Assembly: GCA_022842065.1 (NCBI GenBank)
Contig: JALHQH010000022.1
Span: forward strand, 1-64,000
DNA: 64,000 nucleotides
Direction: 5' to 3'
Source: Caldilineaceae bacterium
GTDB lineage: Bacteria; Chloroflexota; Anaerolineae; Caldilineales; Caldilineaceae
Part shown: piece by piece, positions 1 to 9,451 of the stretch
Layout: every line of letters starts with the position of its first letter
Numbering within the stretch: position 1 is the first letter of the stretch
Notes under the pieces: model-generated
The model's input: only the letters and a program-made list of their open reading frames with translations
Database searches by the model: none
What the model was told of the DNA's origin: nothing
Program-made: the position numbers and the translations under genes

Positions 1-101
1 TTCCCGATTTCGTTGACCCGCTTTTAATTACTCAGCTGCTTGACGCCATGCCCCCGCTCGGTGCCATTCACTCTGAACCAGCTTTCAACACCATTCCCTG
101 A
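1..101 (+). CDS. 3' end of an unidentified gene (partial)
   Basis: An open frame enters from the left edge in frame 3 and stops with TGA at 99-101. It would encode about 32 C-terminal residues ending in EPAFNTIP. The fragment is too short to assign to a family. A perfect hairpin at 181-214 follows it and could end its transcript. It is convergent with carB. It could also be chance open frame, so confidence is modest. Confidence 0.4.
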   Translation, partial: PDFVDPLLITQLLDAMPPLGAIHSEPAFNTIP

Positions 102-180
102 CTTGGCGAAGGGATTGGTGGTACAACCTGATTATCGCGCTCAGATGTGAAGAAGATGTGAAGAAGATAAGTGCGTGGCT

Positions 181-214
181 GTCATTCCGCGCCGAAAAGC
201 CGGCGCGGAATGAC
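181..214. terminator. Hairpin between convergent genes
   Basis: A perfect 14-bp inverted repeat (GTCATTCCGCGCCG and its complement) with a 6-nt loop lies between the plus-strand gene tail and the carB stop codon. It has no long T-tract on either side. It is best read as a bidirectional terminator or mRNA 3'-end stabiliser. Confidence 0.55.
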
Positions 215-230
215 GTTGGGGGGATGGTGC

Positions 231-3200
231 TTATTGCTTGTAATGCTCCTGCAAGCTGCGGACCCGTAACTCCTGCTGCGCCACGGCGCGGATGCCGTTA
301 ACCGCGGCCTGCGCCGCCGAAAGGGTGGTGATCAGGGGGATCTCCATGCGGGTGGCCAGGCGGCGGATCTTCACCCCATCTTCGCGGCTGTCACGGCCAA
401 AGGGGGTGTTGATGATCAGTTGGATCTTGCCGTCACGGATGGCGTCGAGGGTGTTGTATTCGGCATCATCGACGCTGCCCTTCTCGATCACGGTGACGGG
501 GGTGCCGGAGTGTTCGATCAGCGCGCCGGTGCCGGCGGTCGAGTAGATGGTGAAGCCTAGGCGATGCAGGTCACGCGCGATCTTGACCGCGCTGCCTTTA
601 TCAAAGTCGTTGACCGTGATCAGCACGCCGCCATCGGTGGGCAAACCGGTGCCGGCCCCTAGTTGGCTCTTGGCAAAGGCGTGACCAAAGCTTGAGGCAT
701 GGCCCATCACTTCACCGGTGGAGCGCATCTCCGGCCCCAGGATCGTGTCGATGCCGGTAAACTTCTTCCAGGGTAAGACCGCCTCTTTGACAAAGAAACC
801 GGTCAACTTGGGCTCTTCGGTAAAACCCAACTCGACCAGCGACTTGCCGGCCATCACCTGCGCGGCCAACTTAGCCAGGGGAATCCCCGTCGCCTTGCTG
901 ACAAAGGGCACCGTGCGGCTGGCCCGTGGGTTGACCTCCAGCACGTAGACAATATCGTCCTTGACCGCGTACTGCACATTCATCAGCCCAAGGACACCCA
1001 TCGCCAGCCCCAACTTTTCCGTATATTCGCGGATAATGTTGAGGTGGAACTGGCTGATCTTGTAGGGGGGCAGCACACAGGCGCTGTCACCACTGTGGAT
1101 GCCCGCCTCTTCAATATGCTGCATAATCCCGCCGATGACCACCCGCTCGCCGTCACAGATCGCATCGACATCAACCTCGAAGGCATCTTCCAGGAAGCGG
1201 TCGATCAGGATCGGGCGGTCGGCAGAGACGCTGACCGCTTCGCTCATGTAACGGCGCAGCGCGGCCTCATCATCGACGACCGCCATCGCCCGGCCACCGA
1301 GCACATAGGAGGGGCGCACGACCACTGGATAGTTGATTGCCTGTGCCACTTTGACTGCTTCATCTGCGGTGCGCGCCATGCCATGCGCCGGGGCCGGAAT
1401 CTCCAGGCGGTCGATCAGCTCGCCAAAACGATCGCGATCCTCGGCCAGATCAATCGCATTGGGCGGTGTCCCCAAAATCGGCACCCCGGCCGCGTGTAAA
1501 CTATTCGCCAGGTTGAGGGGCGTTTGGCCGCCGAATTGGACGATGACACCCTTGAGCAGACCTGACCGGGTGACAGGGTGACTGGGTGAAGGGGTGACAT
1601 CTGCGCTATTCACCCCCTCACCTTGTCCCCCGGTCACCTTGTCAAGGGTTGTCCCCATCTCGCGTTCGACAATGTTCAGCACATCTTCAAAAGTCAGCGG
1701 CTCAAAGTAGAGGCGGTCGCTGGTGTCATAGTCGGTGCTGACCGTTTCCGGGTTACAGTTGACCATGATCGTTTCGTAGCCGAGATCTTGCAGGGCAAAG
1801 CTGGCGTGACAACAGCAGTAATCAAACTCGATCCCCTGGCCGATGCGGTTCGGCCCGCCGCCTAGAATAATGATCTTGGGGCGGTCGGTCGGTGGCGCTT
1901 CGCTCTCCAACTCGTAACTGCTGTAGAGGTAGGGGGTATAGGCTTCAAATTCCGCGGCGCAGGTATCCACCTGGTGATAGGTGGGGAAGAGCCCAGCGGC
2001 TTTGCGCTGGGCACGTACGGCAAGTTCGGTGGGCGTGGTCAGTGACCCAGCATTGCCAGCCGCTTGATTGGCTGCCCGCAAGATCCGGGCCAACTGGGCG
2101 TCGCTAAAGCCCAGGCGTTTGGCCTGGCGCAGCGTCTCATCATCGAGGGTCGTGAGGGCACGCTCAAACGCCGCGATCTCAGCCATCTGTGTCACAAACC
2201 AGGGGTCGAAGCGGGTGAGCTGGCAGATCGTGGTGACATCATCGCCGCGCAAGAGCGCTTCGTAGGTTGCAAAAAGGCGGTCGCGGTTGGGGATGCGCAA
2301 GAGATCGTGCAGCGTCGTGTTAGCCTCATACCCTTTGAAGTTGCCGTCAGCATCGCGTTCGACCGGGCCGAGGCCATCGCGCCCGATCTCCAGGCTGCGA
2401 ACCCCCTTTTGCAGGGATTCCTTGAAGGTGCGCCCAATCGCCATCACCTCGCCCACTGACTTCATCTGCGGGCCGAGTTCGCGGTCAACACCAGGGAACT
2501 TTTCAAAGGCCCAGCGCGGGATCTTGGTCACTACGTAGTCGATCGACGGCTCAAACGCGGCCACGGTCTGCTGGGTAATATCATTCTTTAGTTCATCCAG
2601 GGTATAACCGACCGCAACCTTGGCGGCCAATTTGGCAATCGGAAAACCGGTCGCCTTGGACGCCAGCGCGCTGGAGCGGGAGACGCGCGGGTTCATCTCG
2701 ATGATCACCACGCGGCCAGTTTCAGGGTCAACGCCAAATTGGACATTGCTACCCCCGGTCTCCACCCCCACAGCGCGCATGACAATGCGCGCCTGGTCGC
2801 GCAGCCGTTGGTATTCCTTGTCAGTCAAGGTTTGCGCCGGGGCAACGGTGATACTGTCACCAGTGTGTACACCCATGGCGTCGAGATTTTCAATCGAGCA
2901 GACGACGACAAAGTTATCCGCTTTGTCGCGCATCACTTCCAGTTCGTACTCTTTCCAGCCGATCAGCGACTCTTCGACCAGCACGGTATGGACCGGACTT
3001 TCGCGCAGCCCCCAGAGCACCTTCTCGTCAAATTCGTCGGGGGTGAAGACAGTGCCCGCGCCGCTGCCGCCCAGGGTAAAGCTGGGACGGATAAAGATCG
3101 GGTAGCGCCCAATCAGATCGCGGGCAATCTGGTGTGCTTCTTCCAGGTTGTGGGCCAAACCACTGCGCGGCGATTCGAGGCCAGCTTCGGTCATCGCAAT

Positions 3201-3599
3201 CTTAAAAAGTTCGCGATCTTCGGCCGTGTTCATGGCATGGAGATTGGCCCCGATCAATTCCACGCCATACTTTTCTAGAATACCCGCCTCGGCCAGCCGC
3301 ACCGAGAGATTCAGCCCGGTCTGGCCGCCGACGGTGGGCAGCAACGCATCGGGTCGCTCTTTGGCAATAATCTTTTCAACGACATCAACGGTTAACGGTT
3401 CGATATAGGTGGCATCAGCCATTTCAGGGTCGGTCATAATCGTGGCCGGGTTGGAGTTGACTAGCACGACCCGATAGCCTTCTTGGCGCAAGGCTTTGCA
3501 GGCCTGTACACCTGAGTAATCAAATTCACACGCCTGGCCAATCACAATGGGGCCGGAGCCGATAATCAAGATGGAAGAGATGTCAGTTCGTTTTGGCAT
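231..3599 (-). CDS. carB: Carbamoyl-phosphate synthase large subunit
   Basis: Makes carbamoyl phosphate from bicarbonate, ATP and glutamine-derived ammonia for pyrimidine and arginine synthesis, together with CarA, which is not in this window. The 1122-residue product has the duplicated CarB plan: first ATP-grasp half (about 1-400, starting with [21 protein letters not shown]), an oligomerisation segment, second ATP-grasp half (about 580-970, with [17 protein letters not shown]) and a C-terminal MGS-like allosteric domain ([16 protein letters not shown]). It is longer than the usual 1070 or so residues. Most of the excess is an in-frame insert at about residues 650-680, between NIVEREM and [10 protein letters not shown], where family members such as the E. 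coli enzyme have only a few residues. The insert DNA resembles short repeats found between genes here. No clear Shine-Dalgarno precedes the ATG. Confidence 0.97.
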   Translation of the reverse strand: MPKRTDISSILIIGSGPIVIGQACEFDYSGVQACKALRQEGYRVVLVNSNPATIMTDPEMADATYIEPLTVDVVEKIIAKERPDALLPTVGGQTGLNLSVRLAEAGILEKYGVELIGANLHAMNTAEDRELFKIAMTEAGLESPRSGLAHNLEEAHQIARDLIGRYPIFIRPSFTLGGSGAGTVFTPDEFDEKVLWGLRESPVHTVLVEESLIGWKEYELEVMRDKADNFVVVCSIENLDAMGVHTGDSITVAPAQTLTDKEYQRLRDQARIVMRAVGVETGGSNVQFGVDPETGRVVIIEMNPRVSRSSALASKATGFPIAKLAAKVAVGYTLDELKNDITQQTVAAFEPSIDYVVTKIPRWAFEKFPGVDRELGPQMKSVGEVMAIGRTFKESLQKGVRSLEIGRDGLGPVERDADGNFKGYEANTTLHDLLRIPNRDRLFATYEALLRGDDVTTICQLTRFDPWFVTQMAEIAAFERALTTLDDETLRQAKRLGFSDAQLARILRAANQAAGNAGSLTTPTELAVRAQRKAAGLFPTYHQVDTCAAEFEAYTPYLYSSYELESEAPPTDRPKIIILGGGPNRIGQGIEFDYCCCHASFALQDLGYETIMVNCNPETVSTDYDTSDRLYFEPLTFEDVLNIVEREMGTTLDKVTGGQGEGVNSADVTPSPSHPVTRSGLLKGVIVQFGGQTPLNLANSLHAAGVPILGTPPNAIDLAEDRDRFGELIDRLEIPAPAHGMARTADEAVKVAQAINYPVVVRPSYVLGGRAMAVVDDEAALRRYMSEAVSVSADRPILIDRFLEDAFEVDVDAICDGERVVIGGIMQHIEEAGIHSGDSACVLPPYKISQFHLNIIREYTEKLGLAMGVLGLMNVQYAVKDDIVYVLEVNPRASRTVPFVSKATGIPLAKLAAQVMAGKSLVELGFTEEPKLTGFFVKEAVLPWKKFTGIDTILGPEMRSTGEVMGHASSFGHAFAKSQLGAGTGLPTDGGVLITVNDFDKGSAVKIARDLHRLGFTIYSTAGTGALIEHSGTPVTVIEKGSVDDAEYNTLDAIRDGKIQLIINTPFGRDSREDGVKIRRLATRMEIPLITTLSAAQAAVNGIRAVAQQELRVRSLQEHYKQ
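1559..1650. repeat. GGTGAC-type repeat inside carB
   Basis: This stretch of carB is built from GGGTGAC/GGTGAA units on one side and TCACC/TTGTC units on the other, so it can fold on itself. Its core ACAAGGTGA recurs in the intergenic repeats at 25722-25790 and 25842-25880. It adds about 30 residues to CarB without breaking the frame. Confidence 0.75.
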
Positions 3600-3625
3600 T
3601 TCACTTTATTTCTGTTGTATGAATA

Positions 3626-3768
3626 GCCACAAATGGACACCGATATACTTGGCGCTGTCATCAATTAACATTTTTACTCGTGGAGAAAATGTTAATTGAT
3701 GACAACTGCGGGTATAAACACAGATTGTACTCAGCTAATATCTGTGTTTATCCGTGTCCACTTGTGGC
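3626..3768. repeat. Nested inverted-repeat element upstream of carB
   Basis: The outer arms (about 20 bp, two mismatches) are at 3626-3645 and 3749-3768. Inside lie a 19-bp perfect inverted repeat (TGTCATCAATTAACATTTT) at 3656-3674/3686-3704 and a 12-bp one (ATAAACACAGAT) at 3714-3725/3740-3751. It looks like a small non-coding repeat element rather than a simple terminator. Confidence 0.7.
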
Positions 3769-3845
3769 AAAAATCTATCTCAATGCGTATCGAAACTTGA
3801 AAATTAGTACAGTGTCAGGGAAATTATAAGGGCTTAGCCTTCCTA

Positions 3846-3958
3846 TTAGCCACGGAGTGGCGGCAGACGGTAGCCCGGCCTTTTAAGGCCGGGGTCCAGG
3901 GCGTGCGGACCCGCAGGTTGAAACCTGCGGCTACTATCTGCCGCCACTCCGTGGCTAA
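3846..3958. repeat. Composite nested hairpin repeat
   Basis: Perfect 22-bp outer arms (3846-3867 and 3937-3958, containing CCACGGAGTGGCGG) enclose GGCCTTTTAAGGCC and GCAGGTTGAAACCTGC sub-hairpins. Together with the preceding element it fills the gap between the Uma2 gene and carB. No gene is visible in 3600-3988. Confidence 0.75.
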
Positions 3959-3988
3959 TTCCTCAAACTTCGATTACAGTGGACTAGG

Positions 3989-4624
3989 TTACTCATCGGA
4001 CATATTGCGATTAGACGCCCACTCGACCCGTTCGTAGATCCGGTCAAGCGACAACGCTAGATCAATCGCAATGATCCTGATTTGGTCGGTTAACACCTTG
4101 AATTCAGTCAACACCCAGCGACCATCTTCCCCTTTATGAAAATACTCAATATACACCTCATCTTGATGCGCCAAGATATAATCGCGGAAGGAGGGTATGT
4201 CACGATATAACTCAAACTTACTTTCTTTATTTTGCTCTGTTTCAAAACAACCGCAGGTTTGATCGTAATTTTTGGTGGCCGGTGAAAGCCCCTCAACGAT
4301 TACAGTCGGATTGGTGATCACCTGGCGATTGGGATCAGCAAACTCAATTTTGCCGCAGACGATCATCGCATCAGGATAGGTGTAGAGTCCGTTCCCGTTG
4401 ACCAGCAGCCGTTGATCACTGTTAAAAACTTCACAACGCCTACCCCGTAGACCGACATTGAATTCAGCGAAGATGTTGCCGGCGATCCGATTATGGTTCG
4501 GCGATCCACCCGCCATCATAAAAATTTCGCCGCGGAAGTATTCGCTTTTGGTCGTTGCCACTTCCTCTAGCGCCAGGTATTGCGCCGGCGTAACAGACTT
4601 CGGCTTTGTGAGGGCCAGGGCCAT
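3989..4624 (-). CDS. Uma2-family (DUF820) PD-(D/E)XK nuclease-like protein
   Basis: A 211-residue member of the Uma2/DUF820 family, abundant in cyanobacteria and Chloroflexi and predicted to have a restriction-endonuclease fold; the cellular role is unknown. The family core is visible: YLALEE near the N-terminus, YPDAMIV (metal-binding Asp), VIVEGLSPAT (Glu) and SKFELY (Lys). Between YDQ and KFELY there are about 11 extra residues (around TCGCFETEQNK) where relatives usually read YDRGEKF. The insert is in frame and leaves the putative catalytic residues intact. The start is supported by AAAGG seven bases upstream of ATG. It appears to be a single-gene unit. Confidence 0.85.
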   Translation of the reverse strand: MALALTKPKSVTPAQYLALEEVATTKSEYFRGEIFMMAGGSPNHNRIAGNIFAEFNVGLRGRRCEVFNSDQRLLVNGNGLYTYPDAMIVCGKIEFADPNRQVITNPTVIVEGLSPATKNYDQTCGCFETEQNKESKFELYRDIPSFRDYILAHQDEVYIEYFHKGEDGRWVLTEFKVLTDQIRIIAIDLALSLDRIYERVEWASNRNMSDE

Positions 4625-4749
4625 GAGTTTACCTTTCGTGCCAGTGATTAATCGCGGTCATCGACCGACGCTATCAACATGTACTATTCACAAAGTATAC
4701 TGGAAATGGGGCGAAGTACGAAGTTATGGAAGGGGATTGTGTGTAAATG

Positions 4750-4800
4750 ATTTTTGCCAGGGTAGGCTGTCCCGGCGGGACAGCCTACCCTGGCAAAAAT
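4750..4800. terminator. Perfect 24-bp hairpin between minus-strand genes
   Basis: ATTTTTGCCAGGGTAGGCTG... pairs perfectly over 24 bp across a 3-nt loop and is bounded by A5 and T5 tracts. It lies just downstream of the hydrolase stop codon (4829), so it works as an intrinsic terminator in that direction and could also work in the other. No gene is visible in 4625-4828. Confidence 0.7.
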
Positions 4801-4828
4801 TGCTAAACGATTGGGCATTAACCCGATT

Positions 4829-6280
4829 TTAACTGCGCCGCCCGACCAGTGCCGGCCCTTCCGCCGGCCCAAAACTGACATTCATTTGCGACTGGTAGTG
4901 CAATGCGGCGTCAACAAAACGGCAGGTGGCGGTGACACTGAAGGGGCGCTCGATAAATTGCACCTGCATGGTGTAGGTATCTTCAGCGGTCCACGCGCCA
5001 CAGCCGGCGACCTGCTGACCGGCTGGCTGGTTGTAGGTCGTGGTGCCAATTTGCCATGCCCCGTGCCCACAGGTAACCATGTGTTCGCCACGCGCATCGG
5101 TCAACCAGCAGACGGTCTCGCCAGTACCAAAGGTGAGGCTAATGCTTTGCAGCGGCACATCGCGTGGATCTGGGCTGGCGGGCACATCGCTAAAGTGGTA
5201 AGTCTGCCCGGAAACTTGCGCGGCAAGGGCTGAAGTCGCCGCCCCCACTAGGGCTGGCAGCCGCAATTCTGTCAGCCGATGTTCCAGCGCCGCTTGGGCC
5301 GCTGCATCCGCAGGCAGTGGTTGGGCCGCCATTGCCGGCAGCAGGTGAGTCCACACCTGATCCAATATGGCTTGCATGTTGCCCACACCGCTGGTCATCG
5401 CCAACACGGCATCCTGCTCCGGCATGACGATACAATATTGACCAAACGCGCCGTCGCCGCGGTAGGCGTTATGTTGACAGCGCCAGAACTGGTAGCCATA
5501 GCCCTGCTGCCAGTCGATATTGTCGCCATTGTTGGGCGTTTGGTAGCTGGTGGCGTCGGCAACCCAGCGGGCGGGAACCAGTTGTTGCTCCCTCCATTCG
5601 CCCTGTTGCAGATAGAGCTGCCCAAAGCGCGCAATCGAGTCAGTAGTGATATTTAAGCCCCAGCCACCAGTGTTAATCCCCAGCGGACAGCTCTCCCAAA
5701 CCGCGTACTCAATCCCCAGCGGGTCAAAGAGGCGCGGGCGCAGATAGTCAACCAGTTGTTGGCCGGTGAGCTTCTGCATAATTGCGGAGAGCATGTAAGT
5801 CGCGCCGCTGTTGTAGACAAAGGGCGCGCCAGGGGTATGTTCAACCGGCAGCGACAAAAAGCTGCGCACCCAATTTTGGTCGTGGGCACGCACCGTGCGT
5901 TCGAGTGAATCAGTGGCATGGCCGGTGGTCATGGTCAACAGGTGACGGACGCGCATCTCGGCCAAATTGGGGCTGACTTCGGCAGGTAAGTCGTCGGAGA
6001 AGAAGTCGACGACCCGATCGTCCACGGTCAACAACCCTTCGTGGACGGCCAGCCCCACCGCGGTGGAGGTAAAACTTTTGCTCAGCGAAAAGAGCATATG
6101 GGGCAGTTGCGCCGCATAAGGATGCCACCACCCCTGCGCCACCAGGTGGCCGTGGCGCAACAGGATAAAGCTGTGTACTTCCAGATTGTTCTGTTCAATT
6201 CCGTCAATCAAAGCCAGGATCGCGCTGGGCGCGATGCCTTGGGCGGCGGGGGTACTTTGTGGAAAGACTGTTTGAGCCAT
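4829..6280 (-). CDS. Beta-lactamase-fold serine hydrolase (class C/CubicO-like)
   Basis: A 483-residue protein of the Beta-lactamase (PF00144) superfamily, which covers esterases, D-aminopeptidases and class C beta-lactamases. The nucleophile motif SLSK (SxxK) lies in MLFSLSKSFTSTAVG, the tyrosine motif YNS in PFVYNSGATYMLSAI, and the third region near GDGAFGQYCIVMPEQD. There is no signal peptide, so the enzyme is probably cytoplasmic, which argues against antibiotic resistance as its main role. The C-terminal 130 residues look like a separate beta-rich domain, as in several CubicO-type proteins. AAGGAA sits eight bases before the ATG. The substrate cannot be predicted. Confidence 0.88.
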   Translation of the reverse strand: MAQTVFPQSTPAAQGIAPSAILALIDGIEQNNLEVHSFILLRHGHLVAQGWWHPYAAQLPHMLFSLSKSFTSTAVGLAVHEGLLTVDDRVVDFFSDDLPAEVSPNLAEMRVRHLLTMTTGHATDSLERTVRAHDQNWVRSFLSLPVEHTPGAPFVYNSGATYMLSAIMQKLTGQQLVDYLRPRLFDPLGIEYAVWESCPLGINTGGWGLNITTDSIARFGQLYLQQGEWREQQLVPARWVADATSYQTPNNGDNIDWQQGYGYQFWRCQHNAYRGDGAFGQYCIVMPEQDAVLAMTSGVGNMQAILDQVWTHLLPAMAAQPLPADAAAQAALEHRLTELRLPALVGAATSALAAQVSGQTYHFSDVPASPDPRDVPLQSISLTFGTGETVCWLTDARGEHMVTCGHGAWQIGTTTYNQPAGQQVAGCGAWTAEDTYTMQVQFIERPFSVTATCRFVDAALHYQSQMNVSFGPAEGPALVGRRS

Positions 6281-6292
6281 AAATAAGGTTCC

Positions 6293-6430
6293 TTGGTGAT
6301 TGGGTGATTAGTTGATTGCTCGTAACGACGCTCCGCGTCGTTATGCAGGGCGGACGCTCCGCGTCCCTTGGACGCGGAGCGTCGGGTGCCCACTGGGCGC
6401 TGCATTCCAGCGGAGACCGCTGGAACGAGC
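6293..6430. repeat. Modular short-repeat block
   Basis: Contains GTGATTGGGTGATTAG units, two GACGCTCCGCGTC-type hairpins (one pairing GGACGCTCCGCGTCC with GGACGCGGAGCGTC), the 17-bp module GGGTGCCCACTGGGCGC at 6384-6400, and a CCAGCGG/CCGCTGG hairpin. It separates the hydrolase from the MFS gene and contains no gene. Confidence 0.7.
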
Positions 6431-6446
6431 CGTATCGATTTCTCTA

Positions 6447-8696
6447 TCACTGCCAGCCCGTATTCAGCACATGTAAGATCAGCAGTACATATTCAACATG
6501 GGCGGCTTCGGTGTGAATGGCTTCGAATTCGGCCAGCCGTCGGGTCGCTTCGCTCCGAATGTGATTGCTGACGGAGCTAAAGTGATGGTCGGGCAATTCG
6601 GGCAGAACGGCCAGCAGATCGGCGATGCCGCCGGTCAGGTCGTCGCGCGCAAAGCTGTTAATACACTGGTCCAGGGCCGGTAGCACCGCGCCTTCCTGTT
6701 TGGCGGCTCGCTCCACTTTCCGTTTTACGCCATTGAGCGTCTGGGCAATCGTGGTCCCCAGGTCGCTGCGCCAGCCGCGCACCAGTTGGATAAAACCATG
6801 TTCATCGCCAACCAGGCGGGCCAAGGCCAGCGCCAATTCCAGCCGTGCTTTGGGATTCTCGGTCTGATAGAGCAGATCGAGCAGCAGATCAACCGATTTT
6901 TCATCCTGCAAGTTGCCCAGCGCGGCGGCGTAGGCCATTTGCAGCCCCTTATCGCTTTCGCCTGGCAGGCGTTCACGCAGCAGATCCGCCACCTCGGTGG
7001 CGCGCAACTTGCCCAGGGCACGCGCGGCATGGGCCTGGATCGAATGATAGGGCGAATCCAGGGCGAGGCGCAGCGGAGCAATCGCACCCCCATCACCCAT
7101 GCGCCCCATCGCCCAGGCCGCCATCGTGGAGAGCGCCAACTCGGTGCCATGTAGAATTTCGGCCAGCGCCTCGGTCAGCCGGTGATCAGGGGGCATGCGC
7201 GCAATCGAGATCACCGCTTCGACGCGCACTTGAAAACGCGGGTCGTGCAATGCTTCGAGCAGTTCATCGACGGTGAGCAAACTTTTGGCATGGGCCAGCC
7301 GCTCGGTGACTAACACGGCGGCATCTTCGCCGCGCGCATATTGATAACGGAGCAGTGAACCCATCGCCAGGAAGGGATTGCCGCGCAGAAAGATGCCGGC
7401 AAATTGGCCCATGCCATAGTTGCCGTCGGCCTTGATCAGGCGAGTAATCGGCAAACTCAGTGCCATCAGCGCCACGCCGGAGAGAAAGAGCGGCGCATAA
7501 GCGTCAATCGTTAATGGCCCCCACTGGCCGGAGAGACCAGCGGTGAAATCGAGAATCCAACCACCGGCCAGTTGGCTGATGCCACCAAGCACGCCGATCC
7601 AGGCAAAGTAGAGCGCCATGTAGTCCGCCTTCTTGGCCGGCGGCACCACGCTGACATAGAGGATGCGCGTCGAGCCGATGCCCCAGCCCATGTCGGCAAT
7701 GCCCTGGACAAAGCTGATCGCCACCGCCACATAGAGGCTGATCGGCGAGTGGCGGGGAATGAGGATCAGTAACAGCGGGATGATCATACGCAGACAGATC
7801 CCGAGGATCATCACTGGCTTACTGCCATAACGGTCGGCGACCCAACCCCAGAGATAACTGGTGATCAACGTGCCGGAAAGCGAACCCATCTGAAGCAGCA
7901 CCGCGTTGCCGGCGCTCAGGCCGATCTGGTCAGTCATATAGAGCGGCACGAACGAACTGACCGGCACCGTCGCCAGAATGATCACCCCCACACAACTGAG
8001 ATAAAGCATAAAGTTGCGGTCGCGCAGGGCCTCGCCCAGATTGCGCTTGGGCTTGGCTTCGCCAGGGGCAAGCGGGCGTGGCGCGCCGCCAGGGATAAAG
8101 GCGCTACACCAGACGGAGATCACCCCGGCAAAGACCCCCGCACCAATCAGAATCATAAAGCCAGTCAACCCTGGTTGCCAACCCAGCACATAACTCGCTA
8201 TCCCCACTGCGCCAAAACCGGCCAGCGAGGTGAAGAAGTTGTTCATCGCCGTATACTTGCCCTGCATCGCCTGCGGCACATATTCCTGTGCCCAGGGAAT
8301 GCGCGCCGTCTCCGCAATCGAGCGACAGATCGCAAAAAAGGCGACGATCACCGACACATAGAGCAGGGTGGCCTGCCCCCCATAGTTCAGCTGAATCCAA
8401 GGGGTAAAGAGCAAGAAGACGGTAAAGAACTTGCGGATGCCAAAGAAGGTGAGATAGGTCCGTTTATAGCCGAAGCGGGCGGTCCACGGGGCGATAAAGG
8501 GCGCAACCAACCCCAAGAAGGGCATGAGCGAAAAGAGAAAGCCCATCTGCCCTTTGCTTAGTCCCAGCTCGGCGAGGAAGAGCGGGAAGACCGAGCCAAA
8601 GAAGGTAAATTGGACAAAAAAGGTATTGCTGACAAAGGTGGCAATGCTCCAGGGCATGCCACGCAGCTTTTCCATCGTTGTTGGTTCAGAGGTCAT
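6447..8696 (-). CDS. MFS transporter with C-terminal HEAT-repeat domain
   Basis: A 749-residue integral membrane protein. Residues about 10-430 hold roughly twelve hydrophobic segments of a major facilitator permease. The rest is soluble, with alternating helices of HEAT type (for example RVEAVISIARM, IQAHAARALGKLR, ARLELALALARL) at about residues 460-650. MFS proteins are normally 400-500 residues, so the tail is an added domain, possibly for protein interaction or gating. The substrate is unknown. Upstream, 62 bp away on the same strand, ends a methyltransferase gene; a short-repeat block fills that gap and no Shine-Dalgarno is visible. An internal start at codon 8 is possible. Confidence 0.85.
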   Translation of the reverse strand: MTSEPTTMEKLRGMPWSIATFVSNTFFVQFTFFGSVFPLFLAELGLSKGQMGFLFSLMPFLGLVAPFIAPWTARFGYKRTYLTFFGIRKFFTVFLLFTPWIQLNYGGQATLLYVSVIVAFFAICRSIAETARIPWAQEYVPQAMQGKYTAMNNFFTSLAGFGAVGIASYVLGWQPGLTGFMILIGAGVFAGVISVWCSAFIPGGAPRPLAPGEAKPKRNLGEALRDRNFMLYLSCVGVIILATVPVSSFVPLYMTDQIGLSAGNAVLLQMGSLSGTLITSYLWGWVADRYGSKPVMILGICLRMIIPLLLILIPRHSPISLYVAVAISFVQGIADMGWGIGSTRILYVSVVPPAKKADYMALYFAWIGVLGGISQLAGGWILDFTAGLSGQWGPLTIDAYAPLFLSGVALMALSLPITRLIKADGNYGMGQFAGIFLRGNPFLAMGSLLRYQYARGEDAAVLVTERLAHAKSLLTVDELLEALHDPRFQVRVEAVISIARMPPDHRLTEALAEILHGTELALSTMAAWAMGRMGDGGAIAPLRLALDSPYHSIQAHAARALGKLRATEVADLLRERLPGESDKGLQMAYAAALGNLQDEKSVDLLLDLLYQTENPKARLELALALARLVGDEHGFIQLVRGWRSDLGTTIAQTLNGVKRKVERAAKQEGAVLPALDQCINSFARDDLTGGIADLLAVLPELPDHHFSSVSNHIRSEATRRLAEFEAIHTEAAHVEYVLLILHVLNTGWQ

Positions 8697-8704
8697 GAGA
8701 AAGT

Positions 8705-8757
8705 GCTTCGTAATGCGTGATACGTAAAACGTAGAATGTGCTACGTGCTACGTACAT
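8705..8757. repeat. TACGT-type short tandem repeat
   Basis: Repeated ACGTAAAACGTAGAA and GCTACGTGCTACGTA units fill the gap between the methyltransferase stop and the MFS start. A similar repeat (GTAAAACGTGAAACGTG and its complement) occurs at 30792-30844. Confidence 0.6.
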
Positions 8758-8758
8758 G

Positions 8759-9427
8759 TTATGCTGGATCCGTTGGTTTTTCGACACAGATGCCCCAGGA
8801 AAGAGTTGAGAATTGTTGTACTTCGATTAGGGTAAAACCGATATCTTGCAGCACGGCCGTGGCGCTATCCACAAACCAGAAGAACTCTTCGGCAAAGGTT
8901 TCCACCATCTCGGTGTCGCCCCGACTGCTGTAATAGGCTTGTAGCTGAGCACAGGCAAGCTGGTTGGCAAACATTAAATCCCCAAAGACAGCCCGACCGC
9001 CGGGGCGCAGCGTGCGCCAAATCTGGGCAAAGAGGGTCGTTTTTTCCGCTTCAGTTAAGTGATGAACCGCATAGGTACTGACCAACGCGTCATAGTGTAG
9101 ATCGGATTCGTTGAAGAACGCCAGCAGATCAGCCTGGACAAAACGCACCGGTAAATGGGCTAATTTGGCTTTGGCCAGCGCCAGCATGTTGGTCGAAATA
9201 TCTACCCCAATCACTTCCTTGGCCGCCACAATGCGCTGCGCCGTATTGCCTGTGCCCATGCCCAAGTCGACAACGACAGCAGCAGGCCCAATCTGGGCGT
9301 TCGTCACCGTCCAGTCCAACACCGCCTCATAACCAGTGCGGATCGGATCCGCTTCATTGCGCACATGCTCATCGTAACCAGCCGCCCAGGGATCATGGTT
9401 AAAAAAATCGACATGTTGGCTTTGCAT
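8759..9427 (-). CDS. Class I SAM-dependent methyltransferase (YrrT-like)
   Basis: A 222-residue Rossmann methyltransferase. The SAM-binding motif I is VVVDLGMGTGNTAQ, followed by the acidic strand end VIGVDIS and motif IV region YDALVSTYAVHHL. The order and the DPWAAGYDEHV start resemble Bacillus YrrT, a putative methyltransferase linked to sulfur amino-acid recycling. The actual substrate is unknown. The start at 9427 is chosen because AAGGAG lies seven bases upstream; a frame-consistent ATG six codons earlier has no such site. It probably heads a two-gene unit with the MFS gene. Confidence 0.88.
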   Translation of the reverse strand: MQSQHVDFFNHDPWAAGYDEHVRNEADPIRTGYEAVLDWTVTNAQIGPAAVVVDLGMGTGNTAQRIVAAKEVIGVDISTNMLALAKAKLAHLPVRFVQADLLAFFNESDLHYDALVSTYAVHHLTEAEKTTLFAQIWRTLRPGGRAVFGDLMFANQLACAQLQAYYSSRGDTEMVETFAEEFFWFVDSATAVLQDIGFTLIEVQQFSTLSWGICVEKPTDPA

Positions 9428-9451
9428 GGACAAGCTCCTTTGCAAGAAAAT

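Noticed and set aside
4829..6280. Antibiotic-resistance beta-lactamase
   Set aside because: The fold is shared, but there is no signal peptide and the layout is that of CubicO-like esterases and peptidases.
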